Both the position numbers and the translations under genes were made by a program. A stretch of 64,000 nucleotides of DNA, from NCBI GenBank assembly GCA_944325035.1, contig CALUYM010000003.1, forward strand, positions 1 to 64,000, in the 5' to 3' direction. The stretch is from an uncultured Anaeroplasmataceae bacterium (GTDB lineage: Bacteria > Bacillota_I > Bacilli_A > Acholeplasmatales > Anaeroplasmataceae). The notes under the pieces are model-generated. The model saw only the letters and a program-made list of their open reading frames with translations, was not told the origin of the DNA and made no database searches. Each line of letters starts with the position of its first letter. The stretch's first letter is position 1. Positions 26,184 through 36,700 of the stretch are shown here, piece by piece.

Positions 26184-26212
26184 TTGACTGAATAATAAAA
26201 AAATGATAAAAT
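26184..26212 (+). promoter_or_regulatory. Promoter of the GGDEF gene
   Basis: TTGACT (26184-26189) and TAAAAT (26207-26212) are 17 bases apart, about 55 bases before the start codon. Confidence 0.55.
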
Positions 26213-26265
26213 TGACAAAGTAATAGAATAAAATTGGAAAATTTACATGGTGGAGTTGGAAAAAA

Positions 26266-27615
26266 ATGAACAATAGTTCTAAAATCTTTAAAGCGATTAA
26301 GCACTTTTTTGATAACTATTTGGTTTCACGTGATTTGGAAAAAACTTTAGAATGCGTTGCTGATGATTTAACGAGTATTGGAACAGGCGATAAAGAAATT
26401 GCTTGTGGGAAAGAAGCATTTAAAGAATTATTACAAAAAGAATTTGCTGCTATTCCTAATGCATTGCCATACAAATTTGAAGATTTTCATGAAAAGAAAA
26501 TAGCAGAAGATACATACTTAATTCTTTCTAATTTAGATGTTGCGTTAAAAGTGGAAAGATCAGTTGCAGTTACTTGCAAAATGCGATTAACTTCGGTTGT
26601 GCAAATAAAAAATGACAAGGTTGTAATAACTAGTTTACACGCATCAGTTGCAAGTCAAAATCAACAAGAAGGCGAGTTCTTCCCAGTTCATTTTTCCATG
26701 GAAGGATTAAAAAACATTAACTTACAAACCAAGCACAATCTATTGGAAATTGCTGCAGAACTTATGCCAGGTGGTATTATTGGTGTTTATCAACAAGCTG
26801 GATTCCCTTTCTATGTTGCTAATACTACTTTTTATCATATGTTAGGTTATGAAGATGAAAATGACTATGTAAAATCAGTTAATGGTCTATACGTAAATAG
26901 TATTTATGAAGAAGATCGTGAATATGCTGAACGCCTTATAAATGAACAATTAGAAAAAGAAGATTCTTACAGTGTTGAATATCGAATTTTAAAAAAAGAT
27001 GGTAGTTTTTTATATATTAACGACTTAGGAAGAAAAACAAAAACAGATACTGGAGAAGATGCATTAATTTGTGTTATCATCGACATCTCTAGTCGAGTAA
27101 TGCAAACTCAGAATTTAATAAAAGAAGCCAATCAAGACTTTTTAACAGGAATACTAAATCGTAAAAGTGGTCAAAGTAAAATGGAAGAGTTATTGCATAA
27201 TACTACCAATAACTTATTTTTAATGATTGATCTAGATAATTTTAAACAAGTTAATGATATTTATGGACATGATCAAGGTGATTTAGTATTGAGATGGATA
27301 GCAGCTTTAATGGCTAATACCTTTATTAATGAGATTGTATTTCGCTTAGGTGGAGATGAATTCGGTATTTTTATTAGTAATATTAAATATAAACACCAAA
27401 TGAATGATTATAAATTCAGATTAAATAAAATAATGGAACAATACAAAGCTAAAATAGAACAGGATTATCCAGAATCTAAGTCTACAATTTCAATTGGTGG
27501 AATTTATAAAAAAACATCGTGTACATTCAATGATTTATATAAACTAGCCGATGAGACTTTATATGACATTAAAAAAAGAGAAAAGGGAAAAATAACAATC
27601 ATTACCATAAAGTAG
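26266..27615 (+). CDS. Diguanylate cyclase with SnoaL-like and PAS sensor domains
   Basis: A 449-residue soluble signalling protein with three parts. Residues about 5-135 form a SnoaL/NTF2-like ligand pocket, about 150-280 a PAS domain (YRILKKDGSFLYINDLGRK near 237-255), and about 290-449 a GGDEF domain with the intact active motif RLGGDEF near 359-365. The inhibitory RxxD site is absent: the equivalent positions read FINE, so product inhibition is probably lost. It has no membrane segment. No EAL or PilZ gene is in the window, so the target of its cyclic di-GMP is unknown. Confidence 0.88.
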   Translation: MNNSSKIFKAIKHFFDNYLVSRDLEKTLECVADDLTSIGTGDKEIACGKEAFKELLQKEFAAIPNALPYKFEDFHEKKIAEDTYLILSNLDVALKVERSVAVTCKMRLTSVVQIKNDKVVITSLHASVASQNQQEGEFFPVHFSMEGLKNINLQTKHNLLEIAAELMPGGIIGVYQQAGFPFYVANTTFYHMLGYEDENDYVKSVNGLYVNSIYEEDREYAERLINEQLEKEDSYSVEYRILKKDGSFLYINDLGRKTKTDTGEDALICVIIDISSRVMQTQNLIKEANQDFLTGILNRKSGQSKMEELLHNTTNNLFLMIDLDNFKQVNDIYGHDQGDLVLRWIAALMANTFINEIVFRLGGDEFGIFISNIKYKHQMNDYKFRLNKIMEQYKAKIEQDYPESKSTISIGGIYKKTSCTFNDLYKLADETLYDIKKREKGKITIITIK

Positions 27616-27621
27616 TTTAAA

Positions 27622-27652
27622 AACATCATCTTAGATAAGATGGTGTTTTTTT
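27622..27652 (+). terminator. Intrinsic terminator of the GGDEF gene
   Basis: AACATCATCTTA and TAAGATGGTGTT form a 12-bp stem with one G-U pair and a 2-base loop, followed by a T-run. Confidence 0.85.
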
Positions 27653-27735
27653 ACCATACTAACGAAGGATAGAAATATATAGTTTCATTTAATCTAAGAT
27701 ATACTTAATTTAAATAAGAAAAGTTTTGATATTTT

Positions 27736-27764
27736 TTGACTTTAATGAGAATAATGTTTATAAT
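27736..27764 (+). promoter_or_regulatory. Promoter of the histidinol phosphatase gene
   Basis: TTGACT (27736-27741) and TATAAT (27759-27764) are exactly 17 bases apart. Confidence 0.7.
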
Positions 27765-27817
27765 TATATAGCTAATTAACTCATAATTAGTAAGTTTTTT
27801 AAGAAAGAAGAATTAAT

Positions 27818-28645
27818 ATGTCATTTATAAAGTGTAATTACCATACTCATAATCGCTTATGTAATCATGCTACAGGCGAATCAAAAGATTATGTTTTGAA
27901 AGCTATTTCTTTAGGCATGGAAGAAATTGGATTAAGTGATCACGGTCCAATTCCGACAAGTTTTATGAGTTATCAAGAATATAAAGATAATTTATGTTAT
28001 CGATTTATGAGCTTAGATGTATTTGAACATATCTATTTAAAAGAATTAGATGATGTTATAGAAGAATATGGCGATAAAATTAAAATTTATCGTGGTTTGG
28101 AAGTGGAATATCTTCCATATGAAAAAGAATTCTATGAAATGCTTCATAACAAATTAGATTATTTAAATTTAGGAATTCATTATTTCGTTTCAAATGGTAA
28201 GATTCATAATTCGTATAGTCATGTAACATATGAAAATGTATTGGATTATGCTAAAAATGCTGTTGAAGCGATGAATACGGGTTTATTTAAAACTTTAGTA
28301 CATCCCGATTTATTTATGTTTAGCTATGAAAATATCAACGGTGAAAGAAAGTTTGATGAGGCTGCTACTGAAGCTTCTAAAATGATTATTGAAGCTGCAA
28401 TTCGTAATAATGTTTATTTGGAGATAAACTGTAATGGCTTAGCTAATTCACGTAAATATGACTCAGATGATTGGTTATATCCTTATCATGAATTTTGGAA
28501 ATTAGTTAAGACATATAAAGATGCCAAAATTATTATTGGTGTTGATGCTCATCGTCCAGAAGCTTTAGATTCTGAAGATGTAGAAAAAATTCTAGGTTTT
28601 GTTAAAAAGTTAGATTTAAATGTATGTCATAAAATAGAATTTTAA
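27818..28645 (+). CDS. PHP-family histidinol phosphatase
   Basis: A 275-residue PHP-domain metal phosphatase of the HisK/YtvP class, which removes phosphate from histidinol phosphate. The metal-binding motifs run in order: NYHTHNRLCNHATG near residues 7-20, DHGP near 41, GLEVEYLP near 93, a His in LNLGIHYF near 118, HPDLFMF near 160 and GVDAHRPE near 241. The length fits. No other his genes are near, so it may serve another phospho-ester. It has its own promoter and terminator. The ribosome site is a weak AAGAAAGAAG. Confidence 0.85.
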   Translation: MSFIKCNYHTHNRLCNHATGESKDYVLKAISLGMEEIGLSDHGPIPTSFMSYQEYKDNLCYRFMSLDVFEHIYLKELDDVIEEYGDKIKIYRGLEVEYLPYEKEFYEMLHNKLDYLNLGIHYFVSNGKIHNSYSHVTYENVLDYAKNAVEAMNTGLFKTLVHPDLFMFSYENINGERKFDEAATEASKMIIEAAIRNNVYLEINCNGLANSRKYDSDDWLYPYHEFWKLVKTYKDAKIIIGVDAHRPEALDSEDVEKILGFVKKLDLNVCHKIEF

Positions 28646-28649
28646 GATT

Positions 28650-28676
28650 AAGCAGGTAAAAGCCTGCTTTTTATTT
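28650..28676 (+). terminator. Intrinsic terminator of the histidinol phosphatase gene
   Basis: AAGCAGG (28650-28656) pairs with CCTGCTT (28663-28669) around AAAAG-type loop bases and ends in T-rich sequence. Confidence 0.85.
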
Positions 28677-28860
28677 TTAACATATGATATAATTTATAAA
28701 AAGTTTATTTTATATTAGTTAAAAGTAAAAAGTTTTTTACAAATAATGATAATAAAATATAATTATTATGCTAGTGATATTTTTTTAATGGCTTATTAAT
28801 TATAATAAATACCAATTAAAAAAAATTGAAATTTTTATAGGTATATAAGGAGGATTAAAA

Positions 28861-29421
28861 ATGAAATTTTTAATAACAGGATTTAAACCGTTTCATACTA
28901 ATGATATTAATCCATCATCTTTAGTTTTGGATTATTTAAAAGATAAAGATATTATAACTTGTCAGTTAAGTGTTTCATATTTAAATGATAAAATTAAATT
29001 AGAAAATTTGATTAAAGAAGTGCGTCCTGATTATGTAATTTCTCTTGGATTAGCTGCTAGCCGAAATAAAATTACCCCAGAGTTATGCGCTATAAATTAT
29101 ATGTATTCCTCAATTCCGGATAATGACAACGTATTAAAACAAGGCGAGAAAATAGATGAGAATGGTCCTAATGCTTATTTTACCGATATACCAGTTTTGA
29201 AATTGATTGAAATGTTAAAAGAGAATGGATTTAATAGTGATTTATCCACATCGGCTGGTTCTTATGTATGCAACTCAACGTATTATCATCTTTTGAGTTT
29301 ACAAACTAAGTATCATTTTAAAGGTTTATTCATTCATGTACCCAAACTTGATGTAGTTAGTATTGAAAATTTAGATAAAGCTCTTAAATTAACAATAAAT
29401 TTTCTTAAAAATCTAAAATAA
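28861..29421 (+). CDS. pcp: Pyroglutamyl-peptidase I (C15)
   Basis: A 186-residue cysteine peptidase that removes N-terminal pyroglutamate from peptides in the cytoplasm. The opening ITGFKPFHTNDINPS matches the family start. The catalytic triad is present: Glu74 in KITPELCAIN, Cys137 in SAGSYVCNS and His159 in FIHVP. At 186 residues it is somewhat shorter than the usual 200-215. AAGGAGG lies eight bases before the ATG. Confidence 0.9.
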   Translation: MKFLITGFKPFHTNDINPSSLVLDYLKDKDIITCQLSVSYLNDKIKLENLIKEVRPDYVISLGLAASRNKITPELCAINYMYSSIPDNDNVLKQGEKIDENGPNAYFTDIPVLKLIEMLKENGFNSDLSTSAGSYVCNSTYYHLLSLQTKYHFKGLFIHVPKLDVVSIENLDKALKLTINFLKNLK

Positions 29422-29498
29422 ATTTTATAGTAATTGAAAATAGTTTGTGTTAGAATGTGAGTAAATAGATAAAAATTTGTTCGATAGGACGTGGAATA

Positions 29499-31022
29499 AT
29501 GCAAGAAGTAAAAGTCGAAGTCATATCACATGGAATGGCTTATGGGAAGGCAATTAGTGTTATGGATAATTATGTTATTTCAAACAGTTTATGCTCTAAC
29601 ACTATGCTTGAACAACAATTAATTCGTAAATCGATTGAAGAGGTCATCGTTGATTTAAAACAATTGCAACAAGAAGAAGTTTTCAAAGATGAAGAATTTA
29701 TTTTTGTCCATATTATGATTTTACAAGATCCAGTTTTACTTCAAGAGGTAGATAACCTTATTGAAAAGAAACGTTATCATGCAGCTAAAGCTTTTGATGA
29801 AGTGATCTCTTATTATATTGAAAAATTTTCTCAAGCGTCGACTGTTTATTTAAAAGAAAGAAATCTTGATTTAAAAGATATTCGTAATCGAGTTTTAAAA
29901 AAACTAAATCGTAATTTTTTTAAAACATTAGACACTGATAAAGTTATTTTAATTTGTGATGAGTTATATCCATCGCTTCTAATGGAATACAAAGATTCGG
30001 TTGCTGGTGTGATTGCATTTAAGGGTGGAAGTACAAGTCATGGAGCTATTTTATGTAAAGCTAGAGAAATACCATATGTAATTTCACCAGTTATTGATGT
30101 TGAAGATGAGACTAATATGGTCATCGATAGCCGTTTAAATGCAATTTTTATTGATGCTAGTGAAGAAATGATGCATGAATACAAAACTTTAAAAAAGCAA
30201 CTTAAAGTTGATAAACCAATTGATGACTTTTCAAAATATAAAATCAAAGTGTTAGCTAATATAAGTTCAAATGAAGAAATTGATAAGGTTTTAAAATACA
30301 ACATGTATGGTGTTGGATTATATCGAACAGAATTTATTTTTATGAATTTAAATCGTCCATTATCGATGGAAGAGCAATGTGATATTTACTCAGAAGCGGT
30401 TTTAAGATTAAATGGTAAAACAATTTGTTTTAGAACCTTTGATGTAGGAGATGATAAACAATTATCATATTTGCATACATCACATAAGGGAATTGATAAT
30501 TATAAAAACAATCGTGAATTATTTGTTAATCAAATTAAGGCGATTTTAGCATCTAATCGTTATTCAAATATTAAGATTATGTTTCCAATGATTGAATCTT
30601 ATGATGAGTTTAGATATTTAAGAGATTGGGTATATAAAATAAAACGCGAAGAAAGAAACTATAGTTATATTAAAGTAGGAATGATGCTTGAAACCAAACA
30701 AGCATTAGACCATCTAGAAGACTTTAAGGATATTGATTTTATGAGCTTAGGAACAAATGATTTAACTAGCGAACTTTATAATATTAAAAGAAGCGAAGTT
30801 TTAAATTATCAATCATTTATTGATGATTTGATTTCTAAGTTACAAAAAGTATCAGAACATTGTCGAAAGTATAATATTGAACTTTCTATTTGTGGAGAAC
30901 TTGCCGGATGTAGTGATGTTACTAAGAAATTATATGATATCAATATTAAAAATTATAGTGTTTCAGTTTCTAATGCTAGAGCACTTGAGCATTCATTAAA
31001 AGAGTGTCTTAAAATTAAATAA
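29499..31022 (+). CDS. PTS enzyme I-like phosphoenolpyruvate-protein phosphotransferase
   Basis: A 507-residue protein homologous to PtsI, which takes phosphate from phosphoenolpyruvate and passes it to HPr. The HPr-binding helical region is near residues 25-140, the phospho-His181 in KGGSTSHGAIL, and the PEP-binding barrel follows with LYRTEF, RTFDVGDDK, MLETKQAL, SLGTNDLTSEL and the conserved Cys in SICGELAG near 468. It is about 60 residues shorter than classical enzyme I. No HPr or EII gene is nearby, so it could be the main enzyme I or one serving a dedicated phosphorelay. An extended -10 (TG-T-TAGAAT at 29448-29456) may be its promoter. Confidence 0.85.
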   Translation: MQEVKVEVISHGMAYGKAISVMDNYVISNSLCSNTMLEQQLIRKSIEEVIVDLKQLQQEEVFKDEEFIFVHIMILQDPVLLQEVDNLIEKKRYHAAKAFDEVISYYIEKFSQASTVYLKERNLDLKDIRNRVLKKLNRNFFKTLDTDKVILICDELYPSLLMEYKDSVAGVIAFKGGSTSHGAILCKAREIPYVISPVIDVEDETNMVIDSRLNAIFIDASEEMMHEYKTLKKQLKVDKPIDDFSKYKIKVLANISSNEEIDKVLKYNMYGVGLYRTEFIFMNLNRPLSMEEQCDIYSEAVLRLNGKTICFRTFDVGDDKQLSYLHTSHKGIDNYKNNRELFVNQIKAILASNRYSNIKIMFPMIESYDEFRYLRDWVYKIKREERNYSYIKVGMMLETKQALDHLEDFKDIDFMSLGTNDLTSELYNIKRSEVLNYQSFIDDLISKLQKVSEHCRKYNIELSICGELAGCSDVTKKLYDINIKNYSVSVSNARALEHSLKECLKIK

Positions 31023-31054
31023 AAGAAAAAATAAAAGAAAAGAGAGAATAGGGA

Positions 31055-33433
31055 ATGAATAAGGTAAAAAAATGTGTTGCAGTTGCAATAGGTATTTCAA
31101 GTGTTTTGGGAGCTGTATCTTGTGATGATATAAAACAAGTATCGCCTACAATATCTTCTACTCCAGAAGAGTCTACAACTCCTGATACAAAACCATCAAC
31201 GCCAGTTGTTATAAAATTTACTGTTACTTTTAATACTAATAATGGACAAATTGATACGATTGAAGTTGAAGAAGGAAACAAGGTAACAAAGCCAAGTAAT
31301 CCGACTAAAGAAGGATATCAATTTTTAGGTTGGTATGAAGATGAACAATTAGAAAAAGAATATAATTTCGAAAATGCAGTCAACAGTAATATCACACTAT
31401 ACGCAAAATGGGAAAAGTTGGATGTGTATTATAAAGTAACATTTAATACAAACGATGGTAGTAAAATTGAAACGCTTAGTGTCAAGGAAGGAACCAAGAT
31501 AACAAAGCCAAATGATCCGATTAAAGAAGGATATCAATTTTTAGGTTGGTATGAAGATGAACAATTAGAAAAAGAATATAATTTTGAAAGTGCAGTTAAT
31601 AGTAATATCACACTATATGCAAAGTGGGAACAAGTCTTTATAGTTCAGTTTCTATTAGAAAATGGAGATATTTTTTATACAACTACAGTTTTAAAGAACG
31701 AAACTATAACTAAGATTGAAGAGCCAACAAAGGAAAACTATACTTTTGTCGGTTGGTTTGAATCAATTAGTGATGAAACTAGTTTTGACTTTTCATCATC
31801 AATTATAAGTGATTTAAAACTATATGCTAAATTTGTTAGAAATTTTGAAAATTTAGATTTTACACTATCAGGATATAATGAAGGGGCTTCATTAGTATGG
31901 AAGGATGAAAATGCTCAGGTAGATTTAGTTGAATATAAAAAAATAGATGATTCACCCACATATACTTTGGATAAAGAACTAATCCGTAAACTGGATAATG
32001 GTTTATATCGAGCGGATATTATAGGGATAAGTGAAGGAACATATACTGTTACCGTAAAGTCGAAGGATAACACGATATTATATAAAGAAGATGTTATAGT
32101 TAATGCTCATGATCGAAGTGGGTATGCGCATTTTAATACAACGGGAGTTGGAGCTTATAATGATGATGGTACTTTAAAAGAGAACGCTGTTGTTGTTTAT
32201 GTTAGTGAGGAAACTAAAAATACGGTTAAAGCAACAATTGCTGGGAATGAGTATACTGGTTTAGCTCAAATTTTAAAAGCACAAAAAGATAGTAAACTAC
32301 CGCTAAATATTCGTGTCATTGGTAAAATTAACGCAGCCACTTGGACAAAATTAAAATATGAAAAGACATCTGGAAATCTTGATGTTTCTCAAATAATTGG
32401 TTTGAATGGTAAAAAACTTCAAGATTATGTAATAGCTGAGAATTTAAAAGAATTAAATGAAACACAAATTATTGAAAATGGTTTTAATAATTTAGACACA
32501 GATATCCAAAATGGAATTACTAAACTTAATGGTTTAACTAATAAGATTAAATATGATGCTAAGAAAAAAGAATTTGATTCATATTATAATATGTTAGATG
32601 TTAGTGGAGCTAGTAATGTAACATTAGAGGGTATTGGAACTGATGCTATGTTCTATCAATTTGGTTTAACATGGAAAAATTGCAGTAATATTGAAGTTAG
32701 AAATATAACTTTTGATGATTATACAGAAGATGCTTGTAGTTTTGAAGGTTCAGATGAGTCTACTACGATTGAAGGATTTAAAACTGGTCATATTTGGGTT
32801 CATAATAATAGATTTAATGAAGGAAAAAATAATTGGGATGTATGTCCAGAACAAGATAAACTAGAAGGCGATGGAGCAACTGACTTTAAGAGGAATGCAA
32901 ACATTACCTTATCATATAATCATTATTATAAAAACCATAAAACTGGTTTAATTGGTGGTGGCGATACTCAACATACTGCCAATGTTACGTTCCATCATAA
33001 CTTCTATGAAGAGTGTAGTAGTCGTTTACCACTTGGTCGTCAAGCTAATATGCATATGTACAATAACTACTACAAAGGTTCTACAGGTACTAATATGTCA
33101 CTTAGAGGTGGCGCTTATGCCTTTATTGAAGCATGTTATTTTGAATCGGTTAATAATCCAATAGAAGTTAAAGAAAGCAGTTCTTTACCAAAACCAGCTG
33201 CCAAAGTGTATGGAACAATTTTTGATAATTGCACAGGAATCAATCAAGGTGTTATTGTAACTTCAAGAACAGAAGTAATTGAAAATGGAAACATTTATGG
33301 TTCGACATTTGATACTAATTCAAGTATTTTTTATTATGATGATACTAACAATATATCTAAAGTTAAATATTTAACTGATGCAAATCAAGCTAAGATCGAT
33401 TGTATGAATTTAGCGGGAATTTTAAAAAAGTAG
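31055..33433 (+). CDS. Pectate lyase (PL1) lipoprotein with InlB-type beta-grasp repeats
   Basis: A 792-residue surface lipoprotein with lipobox AVSC, Cys at 23, and a Ser/Thr/Pro linker to about residue 50. Three Listeria-Bacteroides (Flg_new) repeats of about 70 residues follow, each ending in LYAKW or similar, with the GWYEDEQ turn; they probably bind cell-surface or plant ligands. A fibronectin-like spacer leads to the PL1 parallel beta-helix (about 350-792). Hallmarks are DYTEDACSFEGSDEST near 555, DGATDFKRNANITLSYNHYY near 607 and HHNFYEECSSRLPLGRQANMHMYNNYY near 648, which supply calcium ligands and the catalytic Arg. It cuts polygalacturonate by beta-elimination outside the cell. Confidence 0.88.
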   Translation: MNKVKKCVAVAIGISSVLGAVSCDDIKQVSPTISSTPEESTTPDTKPSTPVVIKFTVTFNTNNGQIDTIEVEEGNKVTKPSNPTKEGYQFLGWYEDEQLEKEYNFENAVNSNITLYAKWEKLDVYYKVTFNTNDGSKIETLSVKEGTKITKPNDPIKEGYQFLGWYEDEQLEKEYNFESAVNSNITLYAKWEQVFIVQFLLENGDIFYTTTVLKNETITKIEEPTKENYTFVGWFESISDETSFDFSSSIISDLKLYAKFVRNFENLDFTLSGYNEGASLVWKDENAQVDLVEYKKIDDSPTYTLDKELIRKLDNGLYRADIIGISEGTYTVTVKSKDNTILYKEDVIVNAHDRSGYAHFNTTGVGAYNDDGTLKENAVVVYVSEETKNTVKATIAGNEYTGLAQILKAQKDSKLPLNIRVIGKINAATWTKLKYEKTSGNLDVSQIIGLNGKKLQDYVIAENLKELNETQIIENGFNNLDTDIQNGITKLNGLTNKIKYDAKKKEFDSYYNMLDVSGASNVTLEGIGTDAMFYQFGLTWKNCSNIEVRNITFDDYTEDACSFEGSDESTTIEGFKTGHIWVHNNRFNEGKNNWDVCPEQDKLEGDGATDFKRNANITLSYNHYYKNHKTGLIGGGDTQHTANVTFHHNFYEECSSRLPLGRQANMHMYNNYYKGSTGTNMSLRGGAYAFIEACYFESVNNPIEVKESSSLPKPAAKVYGTIFDNCTGINQGVIVTSRTEVIENGNIYGSTFDTNSSIFYYDDTNNISKVKYLTDANQAKIDCMNLAGILKK
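31305..31585 (+). repeat. Nearly identical DNA in adjacent beta-grasp repeats
   Basis: About 60 bases encoding KEGYQFLGWYEDEQLEKEYN occur twice, from 31307 and 31523, 216 bases (72 codons) apart, with no difference over most of their length. Such identity within otherwise diverged repeats points to recent duplication or conversion. Confidence 0.85.
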
Positions 33434-33458
33434 AGCGTTAAATAGATTTAAGTCTATA

Positions 33459-33511
33459 AAAGACCTTATAAAGTAGAGTAAAATTATTAATCTACTTTGT
33501 GAGGTCTTTTT
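33459..33511 (+). terminator. Intrinsic terminator of the first pectate lyase gene
   Basis: A 19-bp stem (33459-33477 with 33491-33509, two G-U pairs) runs into five T residues. It separates the two pectate lyase genes into independent transcripts. Confidence 0.88.
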
Positions 33512-33656
33512 ATGTTTAATATTAAGTTTAAAATTTTTATTTTTATGAAAAAAATGAAATTTTTAAAATATATTTAAAAAAGAAACATTTATTTTATGAA
33601 AACGACACGTAATTGAAACTTAAATAAAAGATTTTAGAAATAAACAAGATAAAAGT

Positions 33657-33685
33657 TTGACAAAATGAAAACGTTTTCATATAAT
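33657..33685 (+). promoter_or_regulatory. Consensus SigA promoter with a perfect cre/LacI-type operator in its spacer
   Basis: TTGACA (33657-33662) and TATAAT (33680-33685) are both perfect and 17 bases apart. The 14-bp palindrome TGAAAACGTTTTCA (33666-33679) fills the spacer up to the -10. It matches the CcpA cre consensus and the operators of other LacI-family regulators with a central CG. A repressor bound here would block RNA polymerase completely. A partial match, TGAAAACG, lies 69 bases upstream at 33597-33604. The start codon at 33710 follows 24 bases later. Confidence 0.88.
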
Positions 33686-33709
33686 ATGTGTAAGAAAAGA
33701 GGGAAAGAA

Positions 33710-36700
33710 ATGTCAAAAAAATTTTTTTATGCCCTAAATGTTTTAGTTTTAGGTTTGGCACTACTGTCTTGTAATCAGGGAGATATTCCAAGTTATAGTG
33801 AAGAACCATCAACAAGTATTCCATTGGAGGATACTTCAAAACTAACACCAAGTGGCAGCTATGAAAGTAGTACAACCGATGGCATAATAGTAGAAACTGG
33901 TAATATCGAAAATTTAGAAGTAAATGGTACTTATGAAGGAGCATTTTTAAAATGGACTATGCAAGAAAATTATGATTATCGGATTTATTATAAAGAATCC
34001 GAGGCAAGTACTTACAATTTATTAGATTCAATGTTAGTAAGACAAATTGATCAAACATCTATGCGTGCTGATTTATTAGGTTTAAAGGGAAGAGAAGATT
34101 ATGATATTAAAGTAGTACCTGTCTATAATAATCAAGAATTAACCAAGGGAGAATCTTTGACGAAAATTACTACTATCTCTTATGATAGAAGTGGGTACGC
34201 ACACTTCAATTATACTGAAGGAGTTGGTGCCTATAATGATGATGGGACATTAAAAGATAATGCTTATGTCATTTACGTAACGGATGATAATAAAGATGAT
34301 TTGATTGATGACAATCCGTGGCTTAGTGAATATCTTTTTAATATTCCAGGGAATGATTGGGCTAACAAGGAAGCTAGGGGAATCGGTTGGCTGTTAAATA
34401 ATACTCAGTACTCTAAAGCTGAAAGAAATTCGAGTGGAACTATTAATGTTTCAAAATCAAGTAATACTTATTCACCTGATGGTGCAAATTTAGGTTTAAT
34501 TAAACCAAACCAAGATCATCCAATTGCGATTAGATTTATTGGTACAGTTACATCACCTGAGGGTCTAACTGCATATAATTCAGTTAATGAAGGTGGTACT
34601 GTTGGTGATAATGGCCATATGGCAAGAATGAAAGATTATAAAAATATTACTATTGAGGGAGTTGGTGATGATGCGATTATTGAAGGTTGGGGTTTTCATT
34701 TTATTGCATCTAACCCAAGCGTTGGTGGTTATAATTTTGAAGCTAGAAATTTAACATTAAAAAACTACCCAGAGGATGCTCTTGGCATGGAAGGTAGTCA
34801 AGAAGGCAATACGATTACATCACCGGTTAGAAATTGTTTTGTTCATCATAATACTTTCTTACCAGGTTATTCAAGTAACCCTGCTGAAAGTGATAAAGCT
34901 GAAGGTGATGGTAGCTGTGATTTCAAACGAGGATATGCTTTTACAATGTCATATAATTATTATGAGTATTGTCATAAAACAAATCTAGTTGGTTCGAGTG
35001 ATTCAAGTTTGCAATATGATATCTCTTTTCATCACAATATCTGGTATCAATGTGGTTCAAGAATGCCACTTTTAAGACGTGCGAATATTCATTTTTATAA
35101 TAATTATATATTAGGTGACGTTACAAGTGGTGGCGTATTGAGCTACGTAACATCACTTCGAGCTAATGCATATATGTTTGCTGAAAACAATTATTATGAT
35201 GGGGCTAAACAAGTCTTTATTGATAATGGTAGCGGTGGAAGAGCTAAAGCACTTGGTAATGTTTATGTATCTTGTTTTAATAACCCAACTGGAGTAACTG
35301 AAGTTGTAGATCGTTTAGCCAAGGTAGAAAATAACTGTGCATACTTAGATAAAGATTATTCTAATTTTGATACTAATAAAGATTTATTTTATTTTGATGA
35401 AAATAAAGGTCAAAGTAATTGTTATTTAACAGATGCAGTTAAAGCTCGTGAGGAATGCATTTTAAATAGTGGTTCTAGTTATCGTTATTTAAAAAATCAA
35501 ACAAGTCTAAAAACTGATACAGTTAGTTATAATGTTAAGACACCAAGTAAGCCTATTAATTTAGATTCAGTTTTCAATGCAACTTTTCCAACAACTAAGG
35601 GAGATGCAGAGGTTGATAATATTTTATATACTAATCTAACATCAGCTTCCAATGGTATTATTAAATTTAAAAATCAAGGAGTAACATTTAAAGTTGACAC
35701 AAAAGTTTTAGTAACAATCAATTTCACATCAGCAAACAATTATGGCTATGGTGAGGGATTCTTAGTTTCTCAAAATGGAAAAGTTTATTTAAATGGTAGT
35801 GGGGAAGTTATCCTTGAAAAAGGTATTTATGTTTTAAGTTCTGTTAGAAAAGACGGTGAAACAAGTCTTTCTCAATTAAAAATTGAAGTTGTAAATCAAG
35901 AAGAATTAGAAAAGGAACGTCTTGAAGTGGCTAAAGCTGCAATTGATGCTATTCCGGTAGATATTTCATATAATGATCAAGTTAGAAATTTATTATTAAA
36001 TGCTAACAATGCTATCTTAATGCTAACTGAAAGTCAAAAGAAATTAGTAGATATTGAAAAATATAACACAAGTTATACTAAATATATTTCTTTAGGCACT
36101 AGCTATGTGGAAAACTTAATTACATTTATCGGTAAAGTTGATGAAAATAGTGGAGAAAAAATAAATGCTGCATTAAGTGCTTATGATGATTTAATTTCAT
36201 TTAATGCTAGCATTGTAATTGCTAATAAAGATGTATTGGATGCAGCGATTTTATCTTATCAAAATTTAGCAGTTGATGCTTGTATTAAGTTTATTGATGA
36301 AATTGGTGAAGTAACAATGCAAAAAGAAATGTTAATTCAAAAAGCGTTAAATGCTTATAATAGTTTAACTGATATTCAGAAAAAACAAATTACAAATTAT
36401 CAAGTCTTAATATCAGCTAAAGATAGACTGGAAGTTTTAAAACAAATTGAAGAAGTTAAGCTTTTATATAAAAATGTCGATATTAATGATTTAAAGTCAT
36501 TAGAAACATTAGTTGATGCTTATTTAGAACTAACTGAGTTAGCAAAGCTTGAGGCAAATTTAGATTTGACAGATATATATATTAAGTACACAATTTCATT
36601 AATTGATACTATCCAGGACGTAACAATTGATGATAAAAACGTGATTTTAAAAGCTCAAATGATTTATGAATTGATTTCTGAAGGGCGTCAAGTTGAAGTT

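Noticed and set aside
27818-28645. Start of a histidine biosynthesis operon
   Set aside because: The gene has its own promoter and terminator and no other his gene is nearby.
31220-31840. Tandem repeat array or CRISPR-like pattern
   Set aside because: The periodicity is 216 bases and corresponds to protein beta-grasp repeats in one reading frame. No CRISPR array was seen anywhere in the window.
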